Positions 47,061-59,865 of a stretch of DNA of 64,000 nt are shown in pieces; the first letter of the stretch is position 1; each line of letters begins with the position of its first letter. The position numbers and the translations under genes were made by a program. Below the pieces are notes generated by a model. The model saw only the letters and a list, made by a program, of their open reading frames with translations, was not told where the DNA came from and searched no databases. The stretch lies in the NCBI RefSeq assembly GCF_000321225.1, contig NW_004450380.1:792068-856067 (forward strand), written 5' to 3'. This DNA is from Odobenus rosmarus divergens. Its lineage: Eukaryota; Chordata; Mammalia; Carnivora; Odobenidae.

Positions 47061-48599
47061 CACAGGCGTCGTGAGACACTGGGAAGTCAGACTAGGCTGT
47101 CTGCTCAGTCATGTCGCCTAATTGGCTGTGGAGAGGCGTTCGATCTGCACCCGTGTGGCGGTCTGTCTCCTTTTCCCTCAGGCTGGACCCTGTGGTTGCC
47201 TCAGCCCTTTCTGTCTCTAAATTCCACTTGTGTTGGCAGACTCAGGGCCCCAGGCCAAGTCTGCAGGATTAGCTTAGCATGAACACCCGGGCCTCCTGAC
47301 TCCTAACCCTTGGGTTACAGAATGTACAGCACTCTTTCCCTTTGGCTTCATGTCATATGGTTCATTTTGGCTTTGAAGGTAGTTTGTTCCATAAAAACCA
47401 GACAGGGTATTGTTTAAAGAGTGGGCTGATGTCTCAAGGTAACATATCAACCCACCAAGATCTACAAGAGCGTGCATCACAAAACTGCCTCTGTGCCCCG
47501 ATACGGTGTAAATATCTGATACAGCGTAGATGTTCTGAACCTAAGAAACTCCTCTGAGTAACGATCAGATTATCTCATTTTGCCATCAATTGTATTTTAA
47601 GATGTTAAGTGGGCAGAAAAACTGCTGTTTCCAGGGAAGCAGATTCTCCCAACTACTGCAAAATATCTTAAAAATCAGGTCATTCCGTCTCTAATCCCAG
47701 TTGTATTCCATTCCTTTTCTTCAGACTTTTTTTGTGACTAGGACTGTGTGTTTAAAGTTCAGCTTTGTGTGTGGTATTCCTGTGATAATTTCAGTACATA
47801 AAATAAGATGTTTACAAAAGCCAACCTGAGACTGATACTATACAGCAGTTTAGCAGCAAATTTCTACTCTGGGTATTTAACAATAATTGGGATCTTTCTA
47901 TTGGCTTTACATACACTCAGATTAGTAGTAAAATCTAAGCACCAGCCCATTTGGCAAACTCCTGCACTTCAGGCTCACAAATTTGCTTCTGATTGTGCTT
48001 TTCATTCGCACCTAGCTCAGATTTTTGCTTGGTGCTTTTTTAAATCCTCTCATTTACATACTGTGGTAAATTTAAAATGAGAACAGATGAATGCTGCTAA
48101 ACTTTCCTATTTCACTGATGAATATGGTATTTTGCTTCAACTATCTAGCTGTTATATATTCAATGACCTTTAAAACATGAAATAGATCCTTCTTTTCATA
48201 TACGCTGTGCAAGATGGATTATTAGTATTGTCTTCCCTTTGAGATGATGAGTCTGAGATGCCGAGGCTGAGCAGAACACCAGAGAACTGATGGTCACGGG
48301 GTGAAAATTCTGTTTCCTATTGACGGGCTCCCACTGTCGTCGGGGCAGAGAGACCTCTTTCACGTGGGGTCATCTTGGGGCCACGCAGGTGATGCATCCG
48401 TTCCGAGTGCATTTCTCCCTGCCCTGCAGTCCAGGGCACTACGGTCTATGGCACTGGGCCCCTATGGGGTGTTAGGATGCATAGTTGAAGTATGAATAAG
48501 AAAAGAGGTAGCGTTTTTGGGGGTGGCTAATACAGATTTGGCTCTAGCTAAGCTTAATATGTTCTTACGTCATTTATTACTATTGATAGTCATGAGCTT

Positions 48600-49320
48600 G
48601 TTCTCCGGAGGAACAGTGTGAGGCTTGGGAGGTGTCAAGGAAAAACCAGAACCCGACAGGAGTTAAGGCTGTAAGAACAATTGTGTTCAGGAAGTCCTGC
48701 AAATAGGAGGAGAGAGACCTCAGTCTAGAACTGGCCTCGATGTCAAATATAGCAAGGAAAAGTGGGGGTTTGCAGGCAAGGAACAGGATGGAGTGGGGGC
48801 GGGAAAATCAGTGGATGGAAAATGACAAAAGGGCGTTCTGGCTAAACCAACCTAACAGGATTCTTCCTGAAGGCAGGCAGGGTGAGCACATACCACCTGG
48901 GGAATGGTGAAAAGAAGAGGAATTCTGATCAGATATCAAGGTTGATCAGATATCAAGGGCCAGGGGATTCTCTCTCAACTGACAAGATTTTGGGCAATGC
49001 AGGCCTGACCAGGGCGGACACTGAAGCCCAAGATCAAAGCTGAGTTGCGAAGAGGGTTCAGAGAAACCCTATTAGGTTTGGTTGAGAGTCTTTGTCGGAC
49101 GTTACATTATGGAATCATTAAGATTTCTAAAATCATGCTCCATCTGGAACCTGGTCTCCTGGGTATGTAGGCCTGTGGCCCCACTGGATGGTGGGCACAG
49201 CTGGAGGGGAGAGCTTTCTATTGGTTCCTGCATCTTGCATAGTGAGCGACAAAGCACTTTGCAGCCAATGGGGCCATTTACATGGTCAGGATTTCAATAA
49301 ACCCACCAGGTGTGCCATTC
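48600..49320. other. Unassigned block, possibly an old repeat
   Basis: Purine-rich text with gagagagacctcagtctaga, gcaggcaaggaacaggatgg and aggattcttcctgaaggcag. It has the composition of an old LTR or repeat body. No LTR ends, coding motif or target-site duplication were found. It contains a 17-bp tandem duplication at 48926-48959. Confidence 0.3.
48926..48959. repeat. 17-bp tandem duplication
   Basis: tgatcagatatcaaggt (48926-48942) is followed at once by tgatcagatatcaaggg (48943-48959). Each unit holds a TGATCA and a GATATC palindrome. Confidence 0.95.
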
Positions 49321-49577
49321 ATAGTGCAGGTGTCTGATGGTCAGAAAACTTCCTGGGGAAGGTAGAATAGAATAAGTTTGTAACGGTGTTCATTTGAGTT
49401 TCAATAACAAAAATCAATATTAATTTTAAAGTGATAAATACTGCTTATAATAAAAATGCCATGATGCATAAGACAAGAAAAATCTAGGGCACAATTTTAA
49501 AGAAAAGTACAACAATATTAAAAGAAGGGAATCTTTCTATTTCAGAATGAAGGAATAAAAAGTTTTAAAAGTTATAA

Positions 49578-49764
49578 CGGGGATGCCTGGGTGGCTCAGT
49601 TGGTTAAGCGTCTGCCTTCAGCTCGGGTCATGATCCCAGAGTTCCAGGATCAAGCCCCGCGTTGGGCTCCCTGCTTCTCCCTCTCCCTCTGCTCCTCCCC
49701 CAACTCATGCGCTCTCACTCTCTCGCTCACTCTCAAATAAATAAATAAAATCTTTTTAAAAATC
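49578..49764 (+). mobile_element. Carnivore tRNA-Lys SINE (sense)
   Basis: Head ggggatgcctgggtggctca, aagccccgcgttgggctccc, a CT-rich body and tail caaataaataaataaaatct. The usual ctcagcgggaagcctg segment is missing (ggctccctgcttctccctct). The duplication is not clear. Confidence 0.95.
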
Positions 49765-52680
49765 CAAAATGAAAAAATTCCTAGGCAATTTTGAGGTCTT
49801 TTTCTCTCCTAACATGGAAAAGTAGGCCAACTGCTAAACATTTTATTGCTTTACTTCAGTCTACCTTGATCACACTCAATTGTGCTAAGAAACTGGAGGC
49901 TCTGAAATTTAATAAATGACCCTAAATCAAAATGTCTTACTCCAAATTCAGCTTGATAGAAAGCCAAGCTGGGGTCACTATATCTCGCTTTAGGCAAACC
50001 TGATATATTAAATCCAAATTTCCAAAATGGATTAGTTAAGTGGTCATTCTTCACTTAGCAACAGAATCGTTGTAGTAAATTTCCCTTGTAATGCTTGTGA
50101 AGCATGATTCTGTATATTAGAACCCCCTGTGCCACATTTCAAGGGCAGAGTACATTTGAAAATATTACCCAACAAACCAGCAGTTTCATATCTCTCCCAG
50201 GATTTGGTTGTGCACTCTCCTGGGCCCTAAGGAAACAAAAAATGGGTCAGAATGGTCTCTGTACCCAAGGCAGGTATATTCAGGGAGCAAGGACCGAGGA
50301 CCGAGGACCGGTAGAGTCCAGTGATTCCTTTCCCTGAGGTGGGGCAGGCAGAGGGAGCTCGGAGCACTGACCCCCTTCTTGGGTCTTCATCCAGCTTTTG
50401 TGTGCCCTCCAGCTCCTTATCCCTGGCATGCACCAGGAGCATATAGAGTTTGTCTTGATGGAAAGCCCTGCTCCTCCGCTTCCTCCCCTTATGTTGATTC
50501 ACTGAAAGGGAAAGCCTGAAATAATTAGGTCTGAGAAGAGTGATCAGGTTCTGTTTCCATCCTTGATCCTGCCCTGGCCGGTGGGGAGATTCCCCTACAG
50601 TTCTGTAGCTGGTCTGGGTCATGCAGGTGATCCAAGTTCACTGGGCCGTTTCAGTTATTGCCAGCTAAAAGATGTGGGTGCATTTCAGGGCTAGAGTTAG
50701 ATGACAAATTTGGGCAGAGAGTGGCAAAATAAATAGTATTTTTTAAAAAATGGATGCCTCAGTTATAATGAGGCCAGTGTGGGAGAATCTACTTCGGAAA
50801 ATGATTTCTTAGAAGACATTAGAGTGAGCTGTTAGCTCTATCTGTGATTCTTCTCATGCAAACACATAAGGAAAACTAGTCTTTTCGCCTTTATTTTTAT
50901 TCTAATATACCTAGGTCAAAGTGGGTCATTCCCAGCATTAAAAGAGGGGGGTGGGGCCAGGGAAAGTAGTTTACTTTTTGTTTTTGGTGAGAGGGAGGTT
51001 CTTTCTTTCTTTTCTTTTTATTTTGAGGGGCAGTCTTCCATTTTTATCCCCTCTTTCTCATTGTGCTTTTCCTGGACCTTTTATTATGTTTTTATTTAAC
51101 TTCCTATTGTGGAACTGGGCTGGGGGTGGGGGGCAGAGTTCAGCCTGAAGGTCTTTTGGTGTAGATGCTATATTTTTAATAAATGTGAAATACGCTCATC
51201 GCGCTGTCTTCTAAAGAACGTTTGTTTTTTAAGGGTCTTTGTGCATTCATCTGGGGAAAAAAAAGCAACCAAATCTGCTCTGCTCAAATTCCAAATTCTA
51301 GGGGAGCAGATTGTCACAGAATATACAGAGATGAACTTCCAAAAATGAAAACGGATGGAGGAATCATAGGTATTCATCACACATGCTAAAAACATTAGTG
51401 CTTGGGAGTAATAAATGGGCGTCCTGCTTTATCACAATTAGTTTATCGATTATTTCCTTAATTTTCTTTATGGAAAGAATCCTACGAATATTCAAGTTCA
51501 GCCTGTGTCTCCTGTGTTGATCCTGGAGACACAAAGGAAGTTTCATTCTTCGTGTCCAATCAACAGTGAAAATGAGCACAAAACTAGAGATAAGTCACGT
51601 AAAGGTCCTCATTGTTTCATAGTTGGTTTTGCATCCAAGGCATGGTTCTTTCTTTTTAAATCTAATATAGCAGCCAGGCAGAAGATATATAGAGAGAATC
51701 TACCCTTCAAGTAAAAACGCCTTGGCTTTGCCTGGTCTCCATATTTATAATGGCTTCCCCCCCGTTGATGGGCATCATGCATTGAGAAATGGTGTTTTAA
51801 ATGCAGTGTATTTATTTCTGAACTTTCTGCTGGTGGCAGTCTTTGTACAAACATGACATTTGTAATGCTGGTGGTTGATGTCAAAGTACAGTCTCTAAGT
51901 TTACTGTTGGCATTAGTTTTAGAAAGCTTTTTTACTTAACATATTGATCGAAGTCACTCAAAATTAATTCTTAAAAGAGAGATCATTTCTGTGTTTGTGT
52001 AATTGCAACCTCATGCATGCTTTACGAATTTCGCTTGGCCCTCTCCATCCCCTCGGTTAAGTGGTTATCAGAGGTGGTTATCATCACTTACAACATGAGC
52101 AAAGCAAGAGACAGAGGCTCTGTTGACTTGCACTGAGCCTGCATTGCCGCTGGACTGGCATGTGTTTTCTTCTCTTTTTGGCTACAATACCCAACGGATC
52201 TCTCTCTGTCAGAAATAACAGCATCAAGTATCCTGGTAGGGATGGAGATCTTTCTGTAGGAAGCTTCAGGATCCATCCTGAAATGAGGTCTCAAGAGGTA
52301 CAAGACACAGCTTGATTTGATTTTGACTTTTGTGTGGGTCTGACCAAGTCACTAATTTTAGGAGCATACTTCTCATGAAGAAGTCTGGCTATTCAAGATG
52401 AAGATCTTAAGATCTTTGCTATAAGAGAAATTCATCCACACCTTCAGCCTCACAGACCCTGTCTCTATTCTCATTTTGTGCCTTAAGGATTCTTGGTTCC
52501 AGACTTGCTGAGCTCGTTTCCATGATTTGACAGCCATTACACATTGTGCTAAACCTCTCCCTACCGTATACGAATTTTCTGGCACACCTTATGATAATGA
52601 TGATTATTACAGACTACATAATTATACAACATAATAAATATGTAGTAACTTATCATTATAATTATCATTATAATAGCAGT
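49765..52680. other. Intronic tract without named element
   Basis: Nearly 3 kb without a recognisable repeat, apart from a triple aggaccg at 50290-50310. The 131-codon minus-strand frame at 50227-50622 lacks any domain or splice context. Confidence 0.5.
50290..50310. repeat. Triple 7-bp tandem repeat
   Basis: aggaccg occurs three times in a row. Confidence 0.95.
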
Positions 52681-52860
52681 AGCTAACCTTAGATAGTACT
52701 TACTATGTACTGGCCATTGTTCTTGTTAACACATCTAATTCTTATATCAGTCCTGTGAAGCAAGTACTACTCAAGAAACTGAGGCACAGGGGGGTCACGC
52801 AGGTACTACATGATGGAGGTGGAACCCAAACCCACACAGCGTTGCTTCCACATCTATGAA
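52680..52860 (-). repeat. MIR, antisense
   Basis: gtacttactatgtactggcc, acacatctaattcttatatc, gtcctgtgaagcaagtacta, ctcaagaaactgaggcacag and gtggaacccaaacccacac give a nearly complete complemented MIR. Confidence 0.8.
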
Positions 52861-52915
52861 GAAGGGATGCTGATGTGAAGAACCTTAGGAATATGTTAGC
52901 TCCCATGATAGTAAT

Positions 52916-52948
52916 TTTTATTTATTTATTTACTTATTTATTTATCAT
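52916..52948. repeat. (TTTA)n microsatellite
   Basis: Imperfect ttta repeats broken by one c. Adjacent to the tail of an antisense SINE, from which it probably arose. Confidence 0.9.
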
Positions 52949-52954
52949 TTTTGA

Positions 52955-53100
52955 AGATTTATTTATTTATTTTAGAGAGAGAGAGAGCGAGTGTGGGGCA
53001 GAGGAAGAGAGAGAATCCTAAGCAGACTCCCCTCTGAGCAAGGGGCTCGATCTCAAGACCCTGAGAGTATGACCTGAGCACAAATGAAGAGTCAGACACA
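52955..53100 (-). mobile_element. Carnivore SINE, tRNA head missing (antisense)
   Basis: Tail complement gaagatttatttatttattt, GA tract, aagcagactcccctctgagc and tgacctgagcacaaatgaag, stopping at gagtcagacaca. The expected cttaaccgactgagccaccc head complement is absent. This looks like a 5'-truncated insertion or later deletion. Confidence 0.88.
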
Positions 53101-53104
53101 TTCT

Positions 53105-56055
53105 CTGTGTTCTCTGAGCTGCTGTCCTGCCCCTAAACCACAACTGTGGTCCCGCAAGGAGCATCTGGTCAGTTTCTGAATTGAGTCCCAACATGCGTGA
53201 TGTCAGCGTTGCATACATATCTTACACCTGAGTACCCCATGTCTCCGTGTGAAAATCTTACGTACTGATCGATGGGAAAAATGTGGTAGAGAGCCTAAAA
53301 CAGTCACACTCTCAGATATGTTTCTGTGACCTTAAATTCAAGGCAGGTTGATGAATAATGAGAGGGAAAAGAAGAGTAGCAATAATTTGAAATAAGGGAA
53401 TGGCAGGAAGGGCAATTCAGTGAAATCCTTTTTCCCCATAATAAAAAAAGTCGTTGCTAAGTATTGACAGTTTACTGTGATGTCATAGTCGGTGCCCTAC
53501 AACAGGTCTGCCTGACTGCAGAGCCTGCACATTCTCTACAGCTTTCTGCCTCTAACAGAGATGATGGTCCTAGTAGACCCAGTGGCCATCAGGGGCTTGT
53601 CAAGACGCAGTCAGGTAGGGTCCCGAGAAGTGTTGCCAGGAACAAAAGTCACTGGAAATGTGGAGGAGCCTTACAAAAAGGCTACTGGGGGACAATGGGT
53701 GTGCATGAAAGAAAAAAAATACACGCGCTCGCACAAGCACCAAGAGAAGGTGATGGTGATACACTCAGGAAGGCAGTGAGTTTCTCGTCTGTTCACATGG
53801 GCTGTTGAGCAAGTTACTGCTTCCCACGTCTTACCACTCAGGGGCGGTGGGGTAAGCCTTGTGCCACCATGTATCGCTGTCACACCAGGCTTTATTGCCT
53901 GTTTGTCACAGTACGTTGCTCCTTTTTTAGGCTCTGTCTCCTTTCTGTCACTGTGGTAATGTTCATGTTCTGGATCTGGGTAGAGCACGGGGCTGTTCTT
54001 CATCAGCGTGGCACAAATTAGACTTATAAAAAAATCTATTTTACAGAGCAATGTATCAGGTGTTAATAATGTGCATATATCATATATAAGCATATATATA
54101 TATTTTTTCTTTTTTGGTCACCCAATACAGAGGCCTCTACTTAAGGCACAATAAAGAGACACAATTTTTTTCTTTTTCACAAGATGCATGGTTTCTTATT
54201 TTAAACCAAGTTTGTGCCCTGAGCACTCCTTTGTCTCGGAGGGTCTCGAGCATGATTGTCAGCGTTCCTGAGGCTGCAGGTGAGGATGGAACCAGTGTCA
54301 GCCCGGAATGATCCATCCGGGCATGCTTAACTGGCAAAGTGACTCATCACCACCTTAACACCACAAAGCCCAGAAATGTCCTCTCCTCCGAAAGTTGACG
54401 CGGCTCAGTCTTGGGGAACATCTAATTGGACATTTTAACCCAGACAAAGATGTTTTGGAGGATTAGCAGCCCAAACCTCCATTTCCAGGAGCTGGAGGAA
54501 TTGTAGGTCCCGTTGGGGCAGGGGGGTGTGTGCAAAATGCCAAGGGCGCACGTCGGTCGTTAAGAGTCCAGTGACAAGGCTCGGGGTGAGCGCGGGACTT
54601 TCTTTCAGTGATGTCACAGTCACTCAGAGAAGCTCCCAATGCCCAGTCTCGCCTGGGGGGTTCCTTTCTCCTGTGTCCTATTTGTGTGCATTGCCCCGGC
54701 CCACTTGGCGGGCTCGCTGCATCTCTCAGGGGGTTGAAGTCAGCGGCCCTTGGCCTGTGCCTTCCAGCTCACCTGAGGGGAACCGGGATTCCCAGTGAGG
54801 CACTGCCTGTTGTATCTTAGTGCTTAATTTTTATACCTATTTAATGCCACTTAGAACATTGTCAGCTGTTGGGAAAGGGTAATTATCACTAGTCAAATGA
54901 AAAACACTTTTTTGGCTGCCTTACGGATACACATTTTACTGGTACCTTGATACATAATGAAGCCTGATAGCAAAACTTTTGCTTGTCTCTTCTTCGAGCC
55001 ACAGCTGCTTCCCTGCTAAATTCATCCCATCTGTCTTCCCTTCCGTGAAGCTGTAGGCAGTAGAACATAAGTACAGAAGCAGTTCAGTGCTATTTTGGAT
55101 AAACATAGCTGAAATTTGAATCTTTGCCATTTGCGATGCACACATTTTGTTTTACTGCTGTAAAGAGAGCTGTCAAAATACAACTACATGGATAATTTAC
55201 TAAAATACAGTCAAATATAAGGTTGATCAAAGAGAAAGTAGAGTGGGTCAGCCTGACTGTTCCCATGTGTGCTCTGAAAGGTGTCCTAGCCTCGCCATCC
55301 CGTGCGCGCAGGTTGGGGAAGGCGGCGGCTCTGCTCTCTTTGTTTTAATCCCGCAGGGTGGCTCCAGGAGCTAGAGTTCCTAAATGTCTGTGGCTTGACT
55401 AGCAGAGTCCTTGAGAGGCTTTAGAAGTCCATTTTCTTAGTCTCCAAAAAATGTGCTTCGATGGGAAACATTTTCTCTTGGCACATCCAGTCAGATTGGA
55501 GCTACATTACCATTCTGCTGTGTTTTGAAACTGATTGAATCGAAACCTTTGTTACCAGCGAGACAGTCCATTTTATTTCCATCCTACTCTATTTCAGGGT
55601 TATTGGTGCGTATAAACGGACCGTTGTGCCTTTTTTTTTTTTTTTTGGTCATCAGTAGTACACGATGCTGTGGCATCAGTGGATCTTTCTTGAATGAATT
55701 CATCTTAAGTCAAAGACCGCTCGCCTGCACCTGGGCCCTCCACTGGCACACCTGTTTGCTGCCTTCCTTACCCATGTGCAAGGGTCTTTCTAGAGGCGCT
55801 GTAACCTCGGTGAGGGGAGGGGCCATTAGACACTGTGGCCAGCGCTCAAAAACTGCGATCGGAATGCTGTTTGCACAAAGCTGAGTCACGTCATCGAGAT
55901 GACGTGACTAAGTGATCCCTCAGTCTCAATCAGAGTAGCTTAGATTTAACTTGCCTCCTTGCCACCAACGAAGTTTTGCTTCTAGCACTTTCCCAGAAGC
56001 ATCTTTGCAAAATTCCCGCAAATCCGGATCCTGTTAACAACTACACGACCTCCTT
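53105..56055. other. Intronic tract, mostly unique
   Basis: No repeat I can name except an AT-dinucleotide stretch at about 54075-54103 and a 16-T run at 55631-55646. Small CpG clusters at 54540-54600 and 55285-55340 are too short for an island. The 140-codon (minus, 53671-54093) and 143-codon (plus, 55453-55884) frames look accidental. Confidence 0.5.
55881..55912. promoter_or_regulatory. 32-bp palindrome with AP-1- and CRE-like sites
   Basis: Arms agtcacgtcatc (55884-55895) and gatgacgtgact (55898-55909) are exact reverse complements around a 2-bp centre. Allowing one mismatch extends them to 15 bp each. The left end contains TGAGTCA (55882-55888), an exact AP-1 site; both arms carry a CACGTCA/TGACGTG CRE-like half. 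Regulatory activity is inferred, not shown. Confidence 0.45.
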
Positions 56056-56059
56056 GGAG

Positions 56060-56155
56060 TGAAATCCTATCGGTCTTGTTCTCCCCCATTTCTCAGTACC
56101 CACGAGAGAGGACGTTGTAGGTGTTGGGTAAATGTTTGCTGAGCAAATGAATGTT
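56060..56155 (+). repeat. L2 3' end relic
   Basis: ttgttctcccccatttctca, then gttgtaggtgttgggtaaat and gtttgctgagcaaatgaatg; diverged sense L2 end. Confidence 0.5.
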
Positions 56156-56559
56156 GTGGTCTTTTCTTCACATTGTGCTAAAGTCCCTGCCTCTTGGTCA
56201 GCTAGAAAACACAGGCATCTATAGTGCGTATGGTATTTAAACAGCTTTAGCGAAATCGTAGTGCTGCTGGGTCTCCAGCTGCTGCCAATGAAATTGTTTT
56301 CCTAGAAAGTTCCCCAAGGCCTTCTCTGCACCAAGGCATTGCCCTTTCTCTCATCTGGTTTTCTTTTAGGGGGTTAAAAAAAAGACCACGTTCTTCAGAA
56401 GACAAAAGCAGCATGACTTCGACAAATGCAACTAACTCTCTACTTCAGCTGAAGGTGGAAATGGCAGCTTTTGCCAGTGGTTCTTTAAAAGAGTTATAAA
56501 GAGGTTGAGCAAATCTTTAAATTCACACTGTGGTGCCATCTGATTTCAGGCCAGTAGGT

Positions 56560-56830
56560 GCTTTCTAAGTGCAATCTGTGATGGCCGGCATTAACAATTC
56601 CTTCTTTGATTTAACACCTACCCATGGCACGCTGTGCACTGGACACTGTGGGTACCAGTAAGAACCAGCCGCTGCTCACAAGGGACTGACCTTTTAGTGC
56701 TGGACACAGTTCTGATGCACGGCCGTAAGAGCCATAATGTGGAACACAGAAGAAGGAACAGGTAGAGGGAGATTAGATCAGGCTTTGCAAGAGGAGTGAT
56801 TTTTGACCCCTAAGGAGAGCAGTGTGTATG
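56560..56830 (+). repeat. Ancient repeat (family not named)
   Basis: cacgctgtgcactggacact, gctgctcacaagggactgac and agaggagtgatttttgaccc follow the order of the old repeat seen at 20056. Confidence 0.4.
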
Positions 56831-56838
56831 CAGAGAGT

Positions 56839-56883
56839 TAAAAAAAAAAAACAAATAAAGACAAAACAAAACAAAACAAAAAA
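56839..56883. repeat. A-rich (CAAAA)n simple repeat
   Basis: A 12-A run followed by acaaataaagacaaaacaaa and repeating caaaa units. Confidence 0.9.
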
Positions 56884-56884
56884 T

Positions 56885-58130
56885 GCACTTTTTCTAATAA
56901 GAGTCTATGGATTCCCCACTTTGGAAGATCGTTTTAGACTTAAGACCCAAGATGAGAAGTAGCACGTGACTTCCGTCTGACCTCCCTTATATTCCCAATG
57001 TCCAGGCATGGTTCTATGCCTCGTTGGACCTCCTGGTGGCTCAGTCCACTAGCCTGGAGTGTCCCTGGGGCCGTCTAGCCAAGGCCATCCTGACTCACAC
57101 ACTCCTTATAATGCCTGTAGAGCACAACCCAATCACAGTGTGGGTCTCTGAGCAGATTTTTAACTTGGGAGGGAGAAAATAATATACATAACAAAAAATG
57201 TTCTCTGTGGTAACATTACTCATTTAACTCAGCAGATGATGAGTTTTGTGAGTTCTTCAGTAATTCATTGACACCTTCTCCCCATCTTTATGATAATTCT
57301 AGAGCCTGTGCTTTTGACTCCATTTGCATGGGAGGTACTCTCTGCCATCCTTGATGGGGAAGATAACGAGACCATCCTGCCACATGGGCACATGCCCACA
57401 CGGGATATTTAAAAAGCCGTATATCCTGGAAATACCTGTCCGTGCAATCGTGTGAACTCTCAGTGTGCCTATGAGAGCCAGCAGGTGTAGGTGATTATTG
57501 TCTAGCGAGAAGGCTGGAAATAACCCTTTGTTCAGAACCTGGTAAAGAAAGTTGGGTTGCCATGGTCAGAGTCCCTTGACCCGACATTGCTGACAGGGTT
57601 GGACAAAATGGTATTCATAGAGGGAAACAAAAGTGGCTCGCAAGAGTTAACATGACCCTGATGAACACCTGACCTTCAGAGTAATATTTATTTTTGGAGA
57701 TTTCCATTTAAAGCACGTGGTGGTATCAGTGGTACTTAAACTATTTTTTATTCCTGAATATCGCACACTTTGGCTTTTCGGTCATACCAGCTTGCACGCA
57801 TATTCCCCTTCTCTGGGTTCGGCTAGTTGCTATGTGGTGAACCCGCCTCTTTGTTTTCCTGATAGGTCACCACTTAGAGATTCCGTCTTGTCTTCAAGTA
57901 CATGACCACAAGCACTGAGTGGATTCACCTCACTACCAGTTGATTTGAATCAACTGACAAAGACCAGTGCATAGTTGTCTGAGACTATACGTAATAGTTC
58001 ATTGTACAAGTAAGCCTGCTCCCCCTTAGCTAACTGGGATGCCAGGGAATTACTAAAAAAATCTAATTAATACACATTATTAAACATATTTACACACACT
58101 GAACTATTTCAAACCAGTAATGCTGGAATA
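56885..58130. other. Intronic tract without named element
   Basis: No gene or recognisable young repeat. A 20-bp palindrome (9-bp arms cagttgatt and aatcaactg) lies at 57937-57956. Confidence 0.5.
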
Positions 58131-58270
58131 AAGACAAAATAATACTGTGTATTTACATAACACCATAACACCTCTCATTCGAGAAATCTCAAGCCTTCGC
58201 TAACTTACTAAGCTGAACAACACCCCACAAGGTGTGTCGGAAGCAAGGTAGAACAAAACAAGAAGCTGAA
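58130..58270 (-). repeat. MIR-like antisense relic
   Basis: gtgtatttacataacaccat, aacaccccacaaggtgtgtc and gaagcaaggtagaacaaaac suggest a diverged complemented MIR. Confidence 0.4.
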
Positions 58271-59680
58271 GAAAGGAGAGAAGCAAGTGTGCTTGCAGAG
58301 GGTGGTTAAGACTATTGGGGAGCCCCTTGGCATTTGAGTTCAAGTCCCCCCCAGGTACGAGAGCATGGACCAATTGTGGATTTTGCCTCCTCATCTGGCC
58401 ATGTGGCCCATTGCATAACTTTCCCTAGACCCAACTAAATATAATTTTCTTATTTTTTCCCCCTTAGCCAGAATTTTTTTACCAGAGTGTGCCAGTCTAC
58501 TTTCCAGAAATGCCCCGAGGTGGTCAGACATGGCTAAGTCAGCGGGAAGGGTGTTGGTGAGCCCTGGTCTCCCCTGGCAGGGTCAGAGTTGACGGGAAGG
58601 TCAGGGTTGATGCCACGTACAGCACCTCCCATAACAGTACTGGCCCAGCACAGTGAGCACAGAGAACGTTTCAGGACTTCTGTGGAGCACCTGAGGCAGC
58701 CCTGGAGCTTGGTGCAGTCGAGTGCCAGAACCCGTGTGAACACAAGAATATAAACAGGCCAATGGGAATAGTGAACTACACACTTAGATTTTTAAATAGC
58801 ATACATTAGCATCTTGGAATGAATTTTGAATCTGATATTCTACTGGATTTCCAGAAAGTTTGGTGCTGGGATTTGGTACTCATTTGGTTATGCTCCACAC
58901 TGAATTTATTCACCTGCTCCTTTGAGGAGAAAGAGGAACTTTCTCTCTGTAAGTCTTTCCCACAGTAATGCCTTGATTGTGGCTTAACCTTTCAGATTTG
59001 GGGATAATTTAGGTGTCACGGATACCCACGATAGGATAGCTTTCAGACACTATAATTTATGTGTCTCTGAAATGTAATAAATAGAGCTTTGTCTGGGTTT
59101 GGGAAATAATGTTTTCTTCCCAAACAGCTGTTCATTTGTATTAACAATTTCCTCTCTCTGGCAAGACAGTGTGTCTGTTTTATATCTAATCTTGTCTCCC
59201 ATCACGTTAACTGCGTTCACCCCCTTTTCGTGGTAGTGGTTTTCGTATCCCTGAGCACCGTGGGCAGATGACAGAACTGACCTCAGGGGCTTCGAGAAGA
59301 GAAGCTACCACTTGGCGTTTCCCTAGCTTGTCCCAGGTCAGGCCGGCCCTGCATACTTCGTGGGGCTGCTGATCTCACTGCCTTCTCATTCCATCTGAGA
59401 CCAAATGCCTGGTGAACAAATCTATTAACCCCTTCTTCAACTGGCAAAGCAAGAGATCCTTGGTTTTTCACTTGGAGGCCCCTAGGGAGCCCCCAAAGAG
59501 GCAGTTTCTGAGGCTGCGATAAGGTAGTCACAGCCAACGGTGGGCTCTGGCCACGAGGGCTACCCAAATATATCAGATGCTGGCCCTCTCCTCAAAGAGC
59601 TCACAACCCATCTAGGCCTACCCAAGACTTTTGCACATGGGGAAAAGGAAGCAGAGGATCACGGGCGTGAGAATAGGAGT
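58270..59680. other. Intronic tract without named element
   Basis: Unique text with short, unsupported open frames; nothing else seen. Confidence 0.5.
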
Positions 59681-59684
59681 ATCA

Positions 59685-59830
59685 GATAAAATCTCCCAAC
59701 AATCTTGCGAGATGGACCGGTGGGACAAGTATGGTAACAATTACACTTTACTTTGAAGACATTTGGGCACAGAGAGGCTAAGGAGCACCCAATTCCCATG
59801 GCTGGTAGGCTGAGAAGCGTACCCTTTGCT
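59685..59830 (-). repeat. MIR relic, antisense
   Basis: aacaatcttgcgagatggac, ttgggcacagagaggctaag and catggctggtaggctgagaa keep the complemented MIR order. Confidence 0.6.
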
Positions 59831-59865
59831 GCTCAATGTCTCTGAGGGTCATCGGAGGGAAGGGT

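Noticed and set aside
50227..50622. 131-codon minus-strand frame
   Set aside because: Low-information composition and no family resemblance; a GC-richer stretch with few stops explains it.
53671..54093. 140-codon minus-strand frame
   Set aside because: Overlaps plus-strand frames of similar quality, shows no recognisable domain, and has no promoter or exon structure.
54530..54790. CpG island promoter
   Set aside because: CpGs are clustered for under 100 bp only, and the rest of the stretch is CpG-poor.
55453..55884. Longest open frame in the window (143 codons, plus strand)
   Set aside because: It crosses a 16-T run that reads as a phenylalanine stretch, has no domain-like composition, and lies within a long intron without splice context. 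Probably chance.
58680..58720. Candidate next SDCCAG8 exon (ctgaggcag text)
   Set aside because: It resembles the start of the expected LRQL segment for only three codons and then diverges; no AG acceptor with a pyrimidine tract is in place.
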